From Lacipirellulaceae bacterium (lineage in GTDB: Bacteria; Planctomycetota; Planctomycetia; Pirellulales; Lacipirellulaceae): DNA of 64,000 bases. The DNA lies in NCBI GenBank assembly GCA_040218535.1, contig JAVJRG010000012.1, positions 1,567,910-1,631,909 on the forward strand, in the 5' to 3' direction. Positions 51,266 to 60,878 of this stretch are shown here, piece by piece. Positions within the stretch are counted from its first letter, which is position 1. The number at the start of each line of letters is the position of its first letter. The notes under the pieces were generated by a model that was not told the DNA's origin, made no database searches, and was given only the letters and a program-made list of their open reading frames with translations. Position numbers and translations under genes: made by a program.

Positions 51266-51456
51266 GCAGCGAAGCTGCGGAAGCACGTAGCCCCGAGCGC
51301 AGCTCGGGGTTCAGGAGCCAAATCCTTGAACAAGCCGCGAAGCGGCGATAGCGATTCTGAGGCTTCGAGGCGCTGTCGCCGCTTCGCGGCTAGATTTGAT
51401 AGTACAATTCACCGTAGGCTTACGCCAACGGTTACGTGCTAATGCCGCTTCGCGGC
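51266..51456 (+). repeat. ~190-bp composite palindromic element, copy 1 (plus orientation)
   Basis: Ordered modules: GCAGCGAAGCTGC hairpin, AGCACGTAGCC, CCCCGAGCGCAGCTCGGGG hairpin, GCCGCGAAGCGGC hairpin, GCCGCTTCGCGG, GCCAACGGTTACGTGCT, GCCGCTTCGCGGC hairpin. An element with the same modules in the same order lies inverted at 57716-57905. Confidence 0.8.
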
Positions 51457-51629
51457 ATGATTTTGTCATGGAAGCAGATTGAGATACTTATGTGTGACTG
51501 ACATGGCTGGAAGCCCCAGCCACAAACCCCTCTCCAGAAGGTGTACTTGAGGGTGGGGCTGAGTAGAATGGGACCTTTATCATGGCGATCGTTCGCCGTG
51601 ATTCTTCGTCAGGCACCGAAGTTCAGGCT

Positions 51630-52556
51630 ATGAAATCTCACCTTTCTACGAATCGATTCGTTTTCCTTCTGGTCCTTGTCGCCGTCACGTTCAGCGCTAC
51701 TAGCATGCTGGCCGAAAGTGCCGAGGCCCAAATCCTTCGTCGCCGCCGCGCCGTCGTGCAAGCACCGCCGGTAAGCGTCGTCCAACCCGTGGCACCGGTC
51801 GTACGTCGTCCGTTGCTCAACGGGATTCTGCTCGAACAACCGCTCGTGCTGCGTCGGCCCTTGCTGCCGCGTCGCCGTGCTGCTTTGACCACCGAAGAAG
51901 TGCCTCAGCCCGCGTTTGAGCCTCGCCCCGAAGGCAGCCCTGATCTTGGCGATAACGAGCAGTCTGTGCCCGAACCGAGGAAGTTCGCAACGCCGCCGCC
52001 AACGCCAGCCGGTGAGCCGACTTTGGCCGAGATGCAAACGACCTACCCCACCGCGGCAGAGATCGCCACGTTTGATGACACCCAATTGTTGAACGCACTG
52101 CATGCCGCCTCCAAGGATTTGGACAAGGACCTTGATCAGTTCACCAGTAGCGAGAGTTGGCAACGTTACTTGAAGCTCCCGGACGACTCGCTCCCGCCAG
52201 CCGTGGATGGGCAAGTGCAGTTGGGAATGCGTTCGCTGGAGAAGACGCTCCAGCGTTTTGAGGGCGTGTCGCTCAATGAGAAATACGCGCAGATCTCCAG
52301 CCTCGCCAGCTTCCAGATGATGCACGCCGCACTGCGAGAAACGGTCGAACGGTTCAACCGTCCCCCCGCCCCAGCAATCGCACCTGAGGCCCCTGCAGCA
52401 GCCAGTGGTCCGGCGCTGGGAAGCCCCGTCGAGCCAAAGAAGGCAGCCCAGCAGCCCGCGGTCGAAGCCATCCCCACGCCTGCCGAAGTCCCAACCGCCG
52501 AGTCAGAGACTGGCCCCCGCGAGCATTCGGTGCTCAAGCGGATTATTAAAGACTGA
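51630..52556 (+). CDS. Exported hypothetical protein, Pro/Arg-rich N-terminus
   Basis: 308 residues from ATG 51630 (MKSHLSTNRFVFLLVLV); an ATG 16 codons upstream (51582) is in frame but would put the signal peptide too far in. Signal peptide ends near AEA-QI (residue ~34). An Arg/Pro-rich low-complexity segment (RRRRAVVQAPP, RRPLLNG, RRPLLPRRR) spans ~37-90, then an acidic/helical region (~110-245) and a Pro/Ala-rich tail. I do not recognise the family; similar proteins are, as far as I recall, planctomycete-specific. Located in the gap after pheT; not obviously part of an operon. Confidence 0.75.
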   Translation: MKSHLSTNRFVFLLVLVAVTFSATSMLAESAEAQILRRRRAVVQAPPVSVVQPVAPVVRRPLLNGILLEQPLVLRRPLLPRRRAALTTEEVPQPAFEPRPEGSPDLGDNEQSVPEPRKFATPPPTPAGEPTLAEMQTTYPTAAEIATFDDTQLLNALHAASKDLDKDLDQFTSSESWQRYLKLPDDSLPPAVDGQVQLGMRSLEKTLQRFEGVSLNEKYAQISSLASFQMMHAALRETVERFNRPPAPAIAPEAPAAASGPALGSPVEPKKAAQQPAVEAIPTPAEVPTAESETGPREHSVLKRIIKD

Positions 52557-52601
52557 TATTCTTAGTAGGGTACTGCCGAGGTACGAGGCGTACCATGAAC
52601 G

Positions 52602-53840
52602 CTACTGAATCCAGTCAAGCACTTGATTGAGTGGGAAGTCGGCGGGCAATTCTTTGCCATCCAGAAACTTGTCTCGATAGAGTTCGACTTCTTCGATGAC
52701 ATTAGCAGCAATTAAGTCATTCTCGTACAGTGGATCGTGCTGATCGTACGCTGCGGCCCATTCTCTGAAGCTCTTGATGAATAGTTCATTAGCTCGGTCT
52801 GAAAGAGTATTGCCACTTTGTTCTTCCTGAGTAAGGCGTACCCTGGCTTTGTACGTTGCCCTGCGAGCACTCGTCACAAGTTCGTTCTTCTCTAACTCGC
52901 ATCGGCCTTTCCACTGATCAAAATTGTGTAGGTCACGCCGAGTCTTCACGTAACGGAACCTGAGCAAGATGTCGTCGTCGGTTTGCTCTTCGCTTTCGAT
53001 CTGTCTCTTCAACTCGTCGTAGTCGTTCAACCGAATTGAGAAATCTTTTCCCTCAATGTCGAATTCTCGATTGGCGAGCTGATCCCAAGAGTGTGCCGCG
53101 GCATTCCATGCTTCATTACGTTCTTCACCAAAATGGCCTTCTTTCGCGAGGTTGATTGCGTATCGCGATAGACATACCGGAAGTCTGTCGAACAATAACA
53201 CGGGTGACCTACTACCCAACGAAGAGCCCTTAGCTTCGTGGAAAAACACGGCCTTTTCATAATAGGCTTTTGCAACTAGCCAATTATCTGGCTCTCCTTC
53301 GACTCCGATGGTCTTTTCAAGGTCGATCTGTCGCGACAACATTTGATGAAGCTCAGCGTCTACTTGAAAAAGTCTGCGCAAACTTCCACTGCCGTGTGAT
53401 GGGTCTAGCCGAAAGCCTAAATACCATCCGAGCTCGTCACAAAGAAAGGCGCTTTCTGGATGCTCTAAGATTCCATTGGCTAGTATCTGGATTCCTAATT
53501 TGGCAGATCGATAGTCCTCCTCTTCGCTTACTTCTATTTCTTGAGTGCGATAAAGGTAGCCTACCGACCACGCTGCATATCGCCAGGCTTGCTCACTATC
53601 CGAAAGAAAACTAAGCAGCTTCGTGTGGGCCTTGTAGAGTTCACGCAGATTAGGTTTCTTTCTATGGATGGCAGTCAGCTCGCGGAGACGATCAAACTCT
53701 CGACGCTCAATGTAAGAAAGATTACTACGTGTTGCTTCCAAGTACTCCGCGAGTTCAGCTACTGCATCCTCGCGAGCGTTACTTTCGAGTGGCCACAAAG
53801 CAAGTAATAATGCTCCTACGGTAGCCAAATAACCAAGCAT
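52602..53840 (-). CDS. Exported helical hypothetical protein (TPR-like)
   Basis: 412 residues from ATG 53838-53840 (MLGYLATVGALLLAL); signal peptide ends near SNA-RE. Almost all helical with TPR-like spacing (AWRYAAWSVGYLY, LGIQILANGILEHPESAFLCDELGWYLGF, WLVAKAYYEKAVFFH). The C-terminal LRFRYVKTRRDLHNFDQWKGRCELE and LFIKSFREWAAAYDQHD blocks fit a large planctomycete family of unknown function that I recall only loosely. No enzymatic motif. Convergent with the preceding gene. Confidence 0.75.
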   Translation of the reverse strand: MLGYLATVGALLLALWPLESNAREDAVAELAEYLEATRSNLSYIERREFDRLRELTAIHRKKPNLRELYKAHTKLLSFLSDSEQAWRYAAWSVGYLYRTQEIEVSEEEDYRSAKLGIQILANGILEHPESAFLCDELGWYLGFRLDPSHGSGSLRRLFQVDAELHQMLSRQIDLEKTIGVEGEPDNWLVAKAYYEKAVFFHEAKGSSLGSRSPVLLFDRLPVCLSRYAINLAKEGHFGEERNEAWNAAAHSWDQLANREFDIEGKDFSIRLNDYDELKRQIESEEQTDDDILLRFRYVKTRRDLHNFDQWKGRCELEKNELVTSARRATYKARVRLTQEEQSGNTLSDRANELFIKSFREWAAAYDQHDPLYENDLIAANVIEEVELYRDKFLDGKELPADFPLNQVLDWIQ

Positions 53841-53950
53841 GATCGGACACCTGATGTGAAGTAGCTGAATTGCGCAGCTTATCACTTCCACCAAGCTGAG
53901 TGAATAGAAGGGTGCTCGGACAGGCGTTGATCGACTTGCCGTTCCGTTTC

Positions 53951-55306
53951 CTAATTCGAAATCGACGAGAAGTTGTCGAAGTTGAACGCCCCAAACGCAA
54001 ACTGCGGGAACAGGCTGTAGAGTCCACGCGTGAAGACCTGATCGATGAACTCGTCGGCGGCTTGGATTGGCGACTTCGGTACGACGACGACGTCGGAATC
54101 GTTGATCCAGATCTCATCAGCCGGTGTGGGGCGGCGGCCGTGGAGGGCGCCTTTGACGTCGAGCATCGTGGCCATGAGCCGCCAGTCGTCGCCGCGGCGG
54201 AAGACGACCACCTGGCGAAGATTCGCCCCAGGGGTCCAGCCCCCGGCGAGCGCGATCGCCCCCATGAGGGTCGTCGGAGAGTCGAGCGTGAAGCGGCCCG
54301 GCTGGGTGACTTCGCCCAGGACGAAGACGAATCGCGGTGCTCTTTCGGTCAGGATCGGCGTCACGGCGACGCCGGGAATCGTGGCGGCGTAGCGGGCATC
54401 GATTTCCCACTTGAGTTCTTCAATCGTCAAACCCTGAGCACAAACGGCACCTAAGCCCGGCAAATAAAGTTTGCCATCGGGATTCACGCGCACTTGCAAT
54501 TGCAGACCGCCGGTACCCTGACGGGCGTCAACCGCGGAGATGAGGTCCTGCAGTCGCGTGTTCACCTCCAGCGGCGTTACCGTAATCGCTGGAACCTTGT
54601 AATACTTTTCGTATTTCCCTTCGAGCAACTGACGAAGCCCGTCAATCGTCATGTCGGCGGCTCGCACTTGGCCGAGCAGCGGCAGGCTAATCGTGCCATC
54701 GGGCTGCACGACCAGTTCGCGACGGATGTTGTCTTGCGAGTCGTCTTCGTCGTTCGCGGAAGTCGGACCCGTGTCGCCCGTGAGCGACTCGACGCGGATT
54801 TGATCGCCGACTTGCAGCTCGTAAGGAAAGCCTGTGACTTGCCGTGTGAGGCGGAAGACGAACGCGATTTCGTCGTCAACACGCAGGCGATACTCAGGAA
54901 CATGCACACTGCGGGCGTGGCCAACGTACTCGCCCTGAGCGAACGCTTGCCAATTGATGCATCCGCGGGCTTCCCAGCCAACTTCCCCTTTGCCACAGCC
55001 GGCCAGACTATCGACACCCCAGATCGGGTGCGGAGCGGCCGGGCCGAGGGCCTGACAGAGTTTGATTTGGTTCCATTGGACGACGTGCTTATCGCCTTTC
55101 GTGGACTCGTTACTCGCAGCTTGCCACTTCGCCACCAGTTTTTCAGCGAGGGGATCTGAAGTTTGGCAGGTGTTGTCTTCAGTGGGGACAAACTTCGCGT
55201 CGTCGGCGCACAGCTTTTCGAAAAGTGAGATCACGCCAACAGCCGCAACCAAGGTTGCTGCGGTAAACCAGAGCCCATAGTGGAGAAAGGTGGATTTGGT
55301 TTTCAT
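53951..55306 (-). CDS. Polysaccharide export protein (Wza/SLBB type)
   Basis: 451 residues; N-terminal hydrophobic segment (~9-31) without a lipobox Cys. A polysaccharide-export (Poly_export) domain spans about residues 135-245 (QPDGTISLPLLGQVRAADMT, VTPLEV), repeated in part at ~275-330 (VNPDGKLYLPGLGAVCAQGL), followed by an SLBB domain ~330-400 (VFVLGEVTQPGRFTL..LMGAIALAGG). Expected to form the outer-membrane or periplasmic channel for exopolysaccharide. It may work with the polysaccharide cluster at 23.6-28.9 kb, though it is far from it. No kinase/Wzc gene is adjacent. Confidence 0.88.
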   Translation of the reverse strand: MKTKSTFLHYGLWFTAATLVAAVGVISLFEKLCADDAKFVPTEDNTCQTSDPLAEKLVAKWQAASNESTKGDKHVVQWNQIKLCQALGPAAPHPIWGVDSLAGCGKGEVGWEARGCINWQAFAQGEYVGHARSVHVPEYRLRVDDEIAFVFRLTRQVTGFPYELQVGDQIRVESLTGDTGPTSANDEDDSQDNIRRELVVQPDGTISLPLLGQVRAADMTIDGLRQLLEGKYEKYYKVPAITVTPLEVNTRLQDLISAVDARQGTGGLQLQVRVNPDGKLYLPGLGAVCAQGLTIEELKWEIDARYAATIPGVAVTPILTERAPRFVFVLGEVTQPGRFTLDSPTTLMGAIALAGGWTPGANLRQVVVFRRGDDWRLMATMLDVKGALHGRRPTPADEIWINDSDVVVVPKSPIQAADEFIDQVFTRGLYSLFPQFAFGAFNFDNFSSISN

Positions 55307-55396
55307 GGCTCAGTCGTTCTTTTTAGGCAGTTGCGCTAATGAGTTTTCTAAGTGAGCGATTTGGTTTGCCAGTTACCTATGAATTCCTTTGATCAG

Positions 55397-55709
55397 TACC
55401 CCGAAGGGGTTTCACAACATAGCCCAGGGTTCGATCATCACGAGCGACAGCGAGTGTGATCGTACCCTGGGTAACCGTTGAACCCCCTTAAGCGACCGAG
55501 CAGAAAGTCCTGACTACTGGCGGCACGCGAACGAGGTCGCAACAAGCCGAGGCAAGCCTTTCACATTTCGACCTCGGTTTTCCTTTTCGGCACACTTGAC
55601 TTGCTACTCGGTCGATTATTGTTTGTCGCACTTAACCCAGGGTGGCGCAGGACTCGCTGGGGCTCGTCGCTGCTTACCCTGGGCTATGGGATGTAACCCC
55701 TTCGGGGTA
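55397..55709. repeat. ~315-bp nested palindromic element, copy 1
   Basis: Outer ends TACCCCGAAGGGG and CCCCTTCGGGGTA; next arms AGCCCAGGGTT and ACCCTGGGCT; inner CGACCGAG (55493-55500) and CTCGGTCG (55607-55614); and a 31-bp core 55547-55577 (CCGAGG...CCTCGG) identical in the second copy at 60620-60650. No reading frame of note. Confidence 0.8.
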
Positions 55710-55769
55710 ATCTCGTGTTTTGGGTTGCTCTGTGGTTCGACTCGACCATTTCATTGACGAAATCTCTTG

Positions 55770-57497
55770 CTAGTAAAGGCGTCGTTGAGGTGCTGTCGTC
55801 GGTTGTGTTGTTACTGGAGTCCCTGGTAGGCGGACTGCCCCGGGGTGTCGGGCAACTTGTTGTGCCGATTGCTGCGAGACGGGCATGTTCGTTGGGCGTC
55901 GTCCGAGGGCACTAAACGCATCGGGTGTGACCCAGGCGACGCCGTTGACGACTCCGCTTTGGCGCTCCATTTCTCGGGCCCTTTGCCGCATCGCCACGGC
56001 GACTTGCTGCTGGCCGAGTTCCTTTTGAACGCGCGCAAGATTTCGTAACACCGTCGGATGCGGCTGCCGCTGGACGACTTGATTGAGCAGGTCGCCCGCT
56101 TCTTGATAGTGCCCCGCTTCGGCCATGAGGACGCCCAACTCGTGGGCAGCGAGGTGATTATTGCTATGGGCCATCAGGGACGCCTGTTGAAATGCATAGG
56201 CCTGGCGTTGTGCTTGGGGGTGTTGTTCGGGCTCCAGCTTGCCAAGCTGGCTATGCAGTTTGCCAAGCGCGTGAAGCGCCATCGAGCCGGCAGGCTCGCC
56301 AGCGACGGCTCCGCCGAGCTTGAACTGGGCGTAACGGAAGTAGCGATCCATCACCTGTTGAGGGAGGAGCAATTCGTTGTCGAAGTCGATGTTGATTGGC
56401 GTGCGGTGGGAAGAAGCAATCACGGCGACGGGAACTTCCGCGTCGAGTTCCGCTCCTTGAGGAGCAAAGTCGGCGGCCTCTTCCAAGGCTCGCAAGCCAG
56501 CGGCAAGGGCTAACGTGCGACGTGGTTTGCCATGCTTGCTATCCTTGGCCTGCGAGATCATCCGCAGCACGGCAACGAATTCCGCCCGAGCTGCATAGTA
56601 AGCACCACGACCGGCAAGCTGATACCCGCGGCGAATCTTGGCGATGGCCTGCTCGTTCACCTTGGCCCCGGTGAGTGTCCCCGTGGCGATTGCCGGCGGT
56701 GCCTCAGCATCGCTTGTTGGTTGAGCGTCCTGCGAAGCCTGGGCTTTCGTTTCTTGCTCTGGCTGGTAGGTTTGGGGCGGCTCAACGACCGGAGTTGGCA
56801 GCAGTGCGAGGCGTTGGTCGTTCTCGGGAGTTGCCAGCTCAGGCGACGTTTCCTCCGTTGACTCCTCAGCAAACGACCAGTCGGTGCTTTCTTCCTCTGG
56901 TTCCTCAAGCTCGCTCCAACTGTCAGTTTCTGCGTCTGTCTCCACGGGAGCTTCCTCTTGAACAGCGTCCATCGGCACCGGTGGGAGGAGCATCACGGCA
57001 ATGGTAGAGTCGAAGGTCTCGCGAACCGAACTCTCGGGGACTTCTAGTGGCGGAGTTTTGCGGCCTTGGTAGGCATCGCTCGTGGCAAACTCTGACTCTT
57101 CTTCGGAAGGCTGCTGCCAATTTGGTTGCGCTATCGTAGGAGTAGGAAGCCCCGTAGCGGAGTCGAGCTCGAGCGCTTCCTCGGAAGTGAACGAGGGTTG
57201 ATCAATCGGGGGAAGTAGCCGTAGTTCAGGGCCGTGAGGATCGTCGAACTCCCAAAAACGCTCGCCAGAGATTGTCGCGACTTCACGGAGAGCTGGCTGC
57301 GTTTTTTTCTCAGTTTGCTCCTGCTCTTTAGCTGAGGGGCCCGCGAAATAGAAGTCTTGGGGAGATTCCTGCGGTTCGTAGAGACTCTCACTGCAGCCGA
57401 GCGCGATCGTCAGGGTGGCGAGCACTAGCAGTGGCACAGAGCGAGAACCGCTACGCAGGGCTTTCCTGTTGGTTGGAGTCAGCCGGGCGAGGATCAT
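55770..57497 (-). CDS. TPR lipoprotein of unknown function
   Basis: 575 residues. Signal peptide with a lipobox-like end IALGC (Cys near residue 35), so a likely lipoprotein. Residues ~60-265 are very rich in Glu, Pro, Ser and Thr and probably disordered. Residues ~275-510 hold TPR-like helical pairs (YQLAGRGAYYAARAEFVAVL, HAQRQAYAFQQASLMAHSN-type segments, ELGVLMAEAGHYQEAGDLL). The C-terminus is Pro/Gln-rich. Flanked by two palindromic repeat elements. Function unknown; perhaps part of cell-envelope assembly. Confidence 0.78.
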   Translation of the reverse strand: MILARLTPTNRKALRSGSRSVPLLVLATLTIALGCSESLYEPQESPQDFYFAGPSAKEQEQTEKKTQPALREVATISGERFWEFDDPHGPELRLLPPIDQPSFTSEEALELDSATGLPTPTIAQPNWQQPSEEESEFATSDAYQGRKTPPLEVPESSVRETFDSTIAVMLLPPVPMDAVQEEAPVETDAETDSWSELEEPEEESTDWSFAEESTEETSPELATPENDQRLALLPTPVVEPPQTYQPEQETKAQASQDAQPTSDAEAPPAIATGTLTGAKVNEQAIAKIRRGYQLAGRGAYYAARAEFVAVLRMISQAKDSKHGKPRRTLALAAGLRALEEAADFAPQGAELDAEVPVAVIASSHRTPINIDFDNELLLPQQVMDRYFRYAQFKLGGAVAGEPAGSMALHALGKLHSQLGKLEPEQHPQAQRQAYAFQQASLMAHSNNHLAAHELGVLMAEAGHYQEAGDLLNQVVQRQPHPTVLRNLARVQKELGQQQVAVAMRQRAREMERQSGVVNGVAWVTPDAFSALGRRPTNMPVSQQSAQQVARHPGAVRLPGTPVTTQPTTAPQRRLY

Positions 57498-57715
57498 GGA
57501 GCAGCTTTCCAGATGTTAATTCCGCTCAGTCGTTTCGACGGGCGCGTGCAAAAGGCGTTGTGATTCGTAGAACCTGTATCAACTGATTCGACCGGTGCCG
57601 CCGGTCGCGCGCAGCAAAACCGCTACCAACCGACCGGCATCAAGAGACGGTAGCCCGCACAGCCGTTACAGGTGGACCCAGTCAACGCTAGCAGGCGTTA
57701 CAATCGTAATAGTTT

Positions 57716-57905
57716 GCCGCGAAGCGGCTTGAGCACGTAGCCGTTGGCGAAAGCCAACGGTCATGGGTTGGATTCAGCCTTAACCGCGAAGCGGTGACAG
57801 CGGTTCTAAGTCGCAAGCTGCTTTCGCCGCTTCGCGGCTAGTGAGAGATGAGACCTTGATTCCCCGAGCTGCGCTCGGGGCTACGTGCTATCGCAGCTTC
57901 GCTGC
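57716..57905 (-). repeat. ~190-bp composite palindromic element, copy 2 (minus orientation)
   Basis: Inverted copy of 51266-51456 with the same module order. It lies between the TPR lipoprotein and the exonuclease gene. Confidence 0.8.
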
Positions 57906-57964
57906 TAGCACCTATGCATGACGTCACAGACAGGTTCCAGCACAGTCCCTCAAAGTCCCGCCGA

Positions 57965-58957
57965 TCAAAATAGCCGCTGCTGAAAGCCTTCCTCGGCCAA
58001 AAATGCCTCGTGACCGAGGCTCCGCAGGTGAGCGACGAATTGGCGGAGCTTCGGACCATGCAGGCAGTAGACCTGCTTGGGCTCGACACGATCGATCAGC
58101 TCGAGCAACTCGTTGAAGTCGGCATGGTCGGAAAGCGGTACGGCGTGATCAGCTTGCCAGCGGGACGCCAGAGTTGCGTCCATTGCCCAGCCAGTAACGG
58201 CGATGCTCACCGGCAACTCGATTCCCGCCAGACGAAAGCCTGGAGACGACTTAGGAAGTGTTATCACGACGCGGCCCGGCAAGAGTTCTGGACGGTACTC
58301 AGCGACATCGCCCAAGTTGACCCCTTCGTTCTCGTAGATCTTGCTGACGGCGAAGATGGCCGGATGTTGGAGTACCGGAATGCCTGCTTCGGTGAGAATC
58401 TTGGTCACCTCCTGAGCCTTTCCTAGCTCATAAGCGTGGACGACTGGTGTCTCGCCGTTCTTGAGGATCATTCGGGTGAGCTTCACCAATTGTTGGGTCG
58501 CGACTTCTCGTGGCGGAAAGCAATACCGCGGATCGCCGAACGTACATTCCATCAAGAGAATGTCTGCCTGAGGAGGATTCGCTCGCGCTGCGGTGGCGGA
58601 CTCGCCAAGCTTGAAATCGCCCGTGTAGAGCAGAGAGACATCTTCACTGTGCTTGCCAGACAGACCCAGCCCTTCCATGTGCAGCATGACAGACCCCAAG
58701 CAATGCCCAGCCGGGTAAGTGGTGAGTCGCACGTCGCTGTACTCACGGGGGACGCCTTCGGCCAGCTCAACTACCTGCCGGCCCGCTCCTAGCCGATGAC
58801 GATAGAGCTTACCTGTCGACGGCGTGCAGTAGGCCAGCTCGTGCCGCGCCATGTGATCGTGATGCGCGTGGGAAATGAATCCGTGAGGCTGCTGTCGCGT
58901 GACATCCAGCGCAAGCCGCGGTCGAGACAGGAATAGTCCATGGTCCCAGTGAAACAT
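57965..58957 (-). CDS. Metallo-beta-lactamase/beta-CASP DNA exonuclease (ligase-associated type)
   Basis: 330 residues. Metal ligands: HAHHDHMARH (near 31-40; HxHxDH), PAGHCLGS (near 82), YTGDF (near 112), and the beta-CASP region with VHAYELGKAQE (near 168), VTGWAMDA and LSDHADFNEL (near 275), ending VYCLHG. This matches the Mb-type exonuclease that is often found with a DNA ligase, acting in end repair; no ligase gene is next to it here. The start is at 58957. Divergent from the MFS gene, 136 bp away. Confidence 0.85.
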   Translation of the reverse strand: MFHWDHGLFLSRPRLALDVTRQQPHGFISHAHHDHMARHELAYCTPSTGKLYRHRLGAGRQVVELAEGVPREYSDVRLTTYPAGHCLGSVMLHMEGLGLSGKHSEDVSLLYTGDFKLGESATAARANPPQADILLMECTFGDPRYCFPPREVATQQLVKLTRMILKNGETPVVHAYELGKAQEVTKILTEAGIPVLQHPAIFAVSKIYENEGVNLGDVAEYRPELLPGRVVITLPKSSPGFRLAGIELPVSIAVTGWAMDATLASRWQADHAVPLSDHADFNELLELIDRVEPKQVYCLHGPKLRQFVAHLRSLGHEAFLAEEGFQQRLF

Positions 58958-59093
58958 AATGACTTCAGTGTCTTAGGATGGCAGCGGGCGGCTGCGTGCT
59001 AGTTCTAACCATCGTACTGGAATTGTTCTTTCTCTGCTCGCGAACTAGGCTGAACGGTAGCCTGGACAGTCTCCACGTGCCGAAGCAACCACT

Positions 59094-60452
59094 ATGGATC
59101 TCCCCGCCGAACTTTCCAGGATGCAAAAGCCCGTTTCGGCGCGAAGACGTTCGATGGTGGCAGCTTACTTCAATGCGTTGCTGTGGGGAGTGGGCAATGG
59201 GCTGGCGAGCATGACGCTCATCATCTACTGGGCACGCCATCTTGATGCCGATGGGCAGACCGTTAGTTGGTTGCTAGCCGCTCCTTCGTTGGTTGGACTA
59301 TTGAGGCTGGCAACGCCTCTGCTGGTTGCTCGGCTGGGAAGCCGCAAGCGGTTCTGCATCCGCTACTTTCTCGCCGCTGCCGTGGTGCTGGCGGTACTTC
59401 CGGTGCTCGCTTCGCCCGAATGGTTGAAGAGCGTCCCCCACACGCTGGCCGGCATCACGCTGGTATGGGTGACTTATCATCTGCTGGAGTTTATGGCTGC
59501 GGTAGCGTTTTGGTCGTGGCTGGGGGACTTGGCTCCACGGCGAATCCGTGGTGCTTTTCTTGGAAAGCGGCAAGCGCTGATGAATGTCGGTAAAATCCTC
59601 GGCACGCTTGCTGCCTTGGCGACGACCTTGCTGTGGCAACGGCACTGCAAGAAGTACGAAATCCTTGAACAAGAATGGAAAGCCTATGCCGCCTGTTGCT
59701 TCGCAGGGGTCATTGCGTACTTGTTGGCGGTTTATCCGTTGTTCCGAATGCAAGATCTGCCGGAATGGCAAGTGGGGCACGATGGTGCTCGCAAAAGCAA
59801 ACTGCCGAAGACCCTTTCGCAGCTTGTGACAAGCATCGTGCAACCACTGGCCGACGCGCGCTTCCGCAAGCTGCTACGATTTGGTGTTTGGTTCTCGCTT
59901 TCGAATGGAATCATCCAAACGGCTCAGTCGATTTTTCATACCAACTATTTCTCCTTCGCGGAAAAGAAAACTCTCGACTCCGTTTCACGCGGCGCTCAGG
60001 CGTCGTTGTTACTTTGGGCCGGAAGGCTTGTTGATCGGCGGGGGAATGTCCCCGTGCTGGTCTTTTCGCAGGCGCTGATAGCCTGCGCGCCGCTGTTCTT
60101 CCTGCTAGCCATTTCTTTCGGACGCTGGTGGGTGTTAGGAGCCTACGTTTGCTGGCTTGCTTACGCGGGGGAGAACATCACCCAACCCAACTTGATGCTG
60201 GGCCTCAGCCCTAGAGGCAAATCCACGGCCTACGCCTCCGCATGGTTCGCCTGGACACATCTGGCGTTCTCGATGAGTATTCTGGCAGGCGGGTGGTTGT
60301 TTGATTGGCTTAAAGACGATTTTCAAGTGAGCGCATGGCTCGCGAGCGAATTCCTCCGCGAACACCTCGACCACTTTGCGCTGCTGTTCCTGCTAAGTTG
60401 CGTGTTGAAGTCGATTGCGGTCGTGTGGGCGAAGAGAGTGCCTGAGCCGTAA
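59094..60452 (+). CDS. MFS-type membrane transporter
   Basis: 452 residues with about 11-12 hydrophobic segments distributed in two halves, the first from residue ~24 (YFNALLWGVGNGLASMTLIIYWA) and the first cytoplasmic loop with RLGSRKR (near 80-86). Segments near 215-230 form the central loop. The start at 59094 is preferred because the hydrophobic parts follow after a 20-residue polar lead. Substrate unknown. A nested palindromic element begins 17 bp after its stop. Confidence 0.85.
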   Translation: MDLPAELSRMQKPVSARRRSMVAAYFNALLWGVGNGLASMTLIIYWARHLDADGQTVSWLLAAPSLVGLLRLATPLLVARLGSRKRFCIRYFLAAAVVLAVLPVLASPEWLKSVPHTLAGITLVWVTYHLLEFMAAVAFWSWLGDLAPRRIRGAFLGKRQALMNVGKILGTLAALATTLLWQRHCKKYEILEQEWKAYAACCFAGVIAYLLAVYPLFRMQDLPEWQVGHDGARKSKLPKTLSQLVTSIVQPLADARFRKLLRFGVWFSLSNGIIQTAQSIFHTNYFSFAEKKTLDSVSRGAQASLLLWAGRLVDRRGNVPVLVFSQALIACAPLFFLLAISFGRWWVLGAYVCWLAYAGENITQPNLMLGLSPRGKSTAYASAWFAWTHLAFSMSILAGGWLFDWLKDDFQVSAWLASEFLREHLDHFALLFLLSCVLKSIAVVWAKRVPEP

Positions 60453-60468
60453 GCGTGGATGGGACCAA

Positions 60469-60784
60469 TACGCCGAAGGCGTTACGCATCATAGCCCAGG
60501 GTTGGTCAACAGGGAGCCCCAGCGAGCTTTGATCTACCCTGGGTCAAAAGCAGGATCCCGAGAGTCGACCGAGCGAGAAGGTATCAATATCGTCGGCGGC
60601 TTGCCGAGGTCGCAACGAACCGAGGCAAGCCTTTCACATTTCGACCTCGGTAACGACCCGCGGTGCCCATGACGTGCCGCTCGGTCGAATCTCGTTGGTT
60701 TCTTTGTAACCCAGGGTACGCCCACACTCGCTGTCGCTCGTGATGGTCGAACCCTGGGCTATGGGATGAAACCCCTTCGGGGTA
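60469..60784. repeat. ~315-bp nested palindromic element, copy 2
   Basis: Same architecture as 55397-55709: outer TACGCCGAAGGCGT and CCCCTTCGGGGTA, then AGCCCAGGGTT and ACCCTGGGCT, then CGACCGAG (60566-60573) and CTCGGTCG (60680-60687), with the identical 31-bp core at 60620-60650. Confidence 0.8.
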
Positions 60785-60878
60785 ACTCAAGGAATCGTAA
60801 CTCTTTGGAGCTTATTTCGTTTCTGACGATCCATCGATTGCACATGGTATGCCTCGTGCCTCGGCATACCCTACCCAA

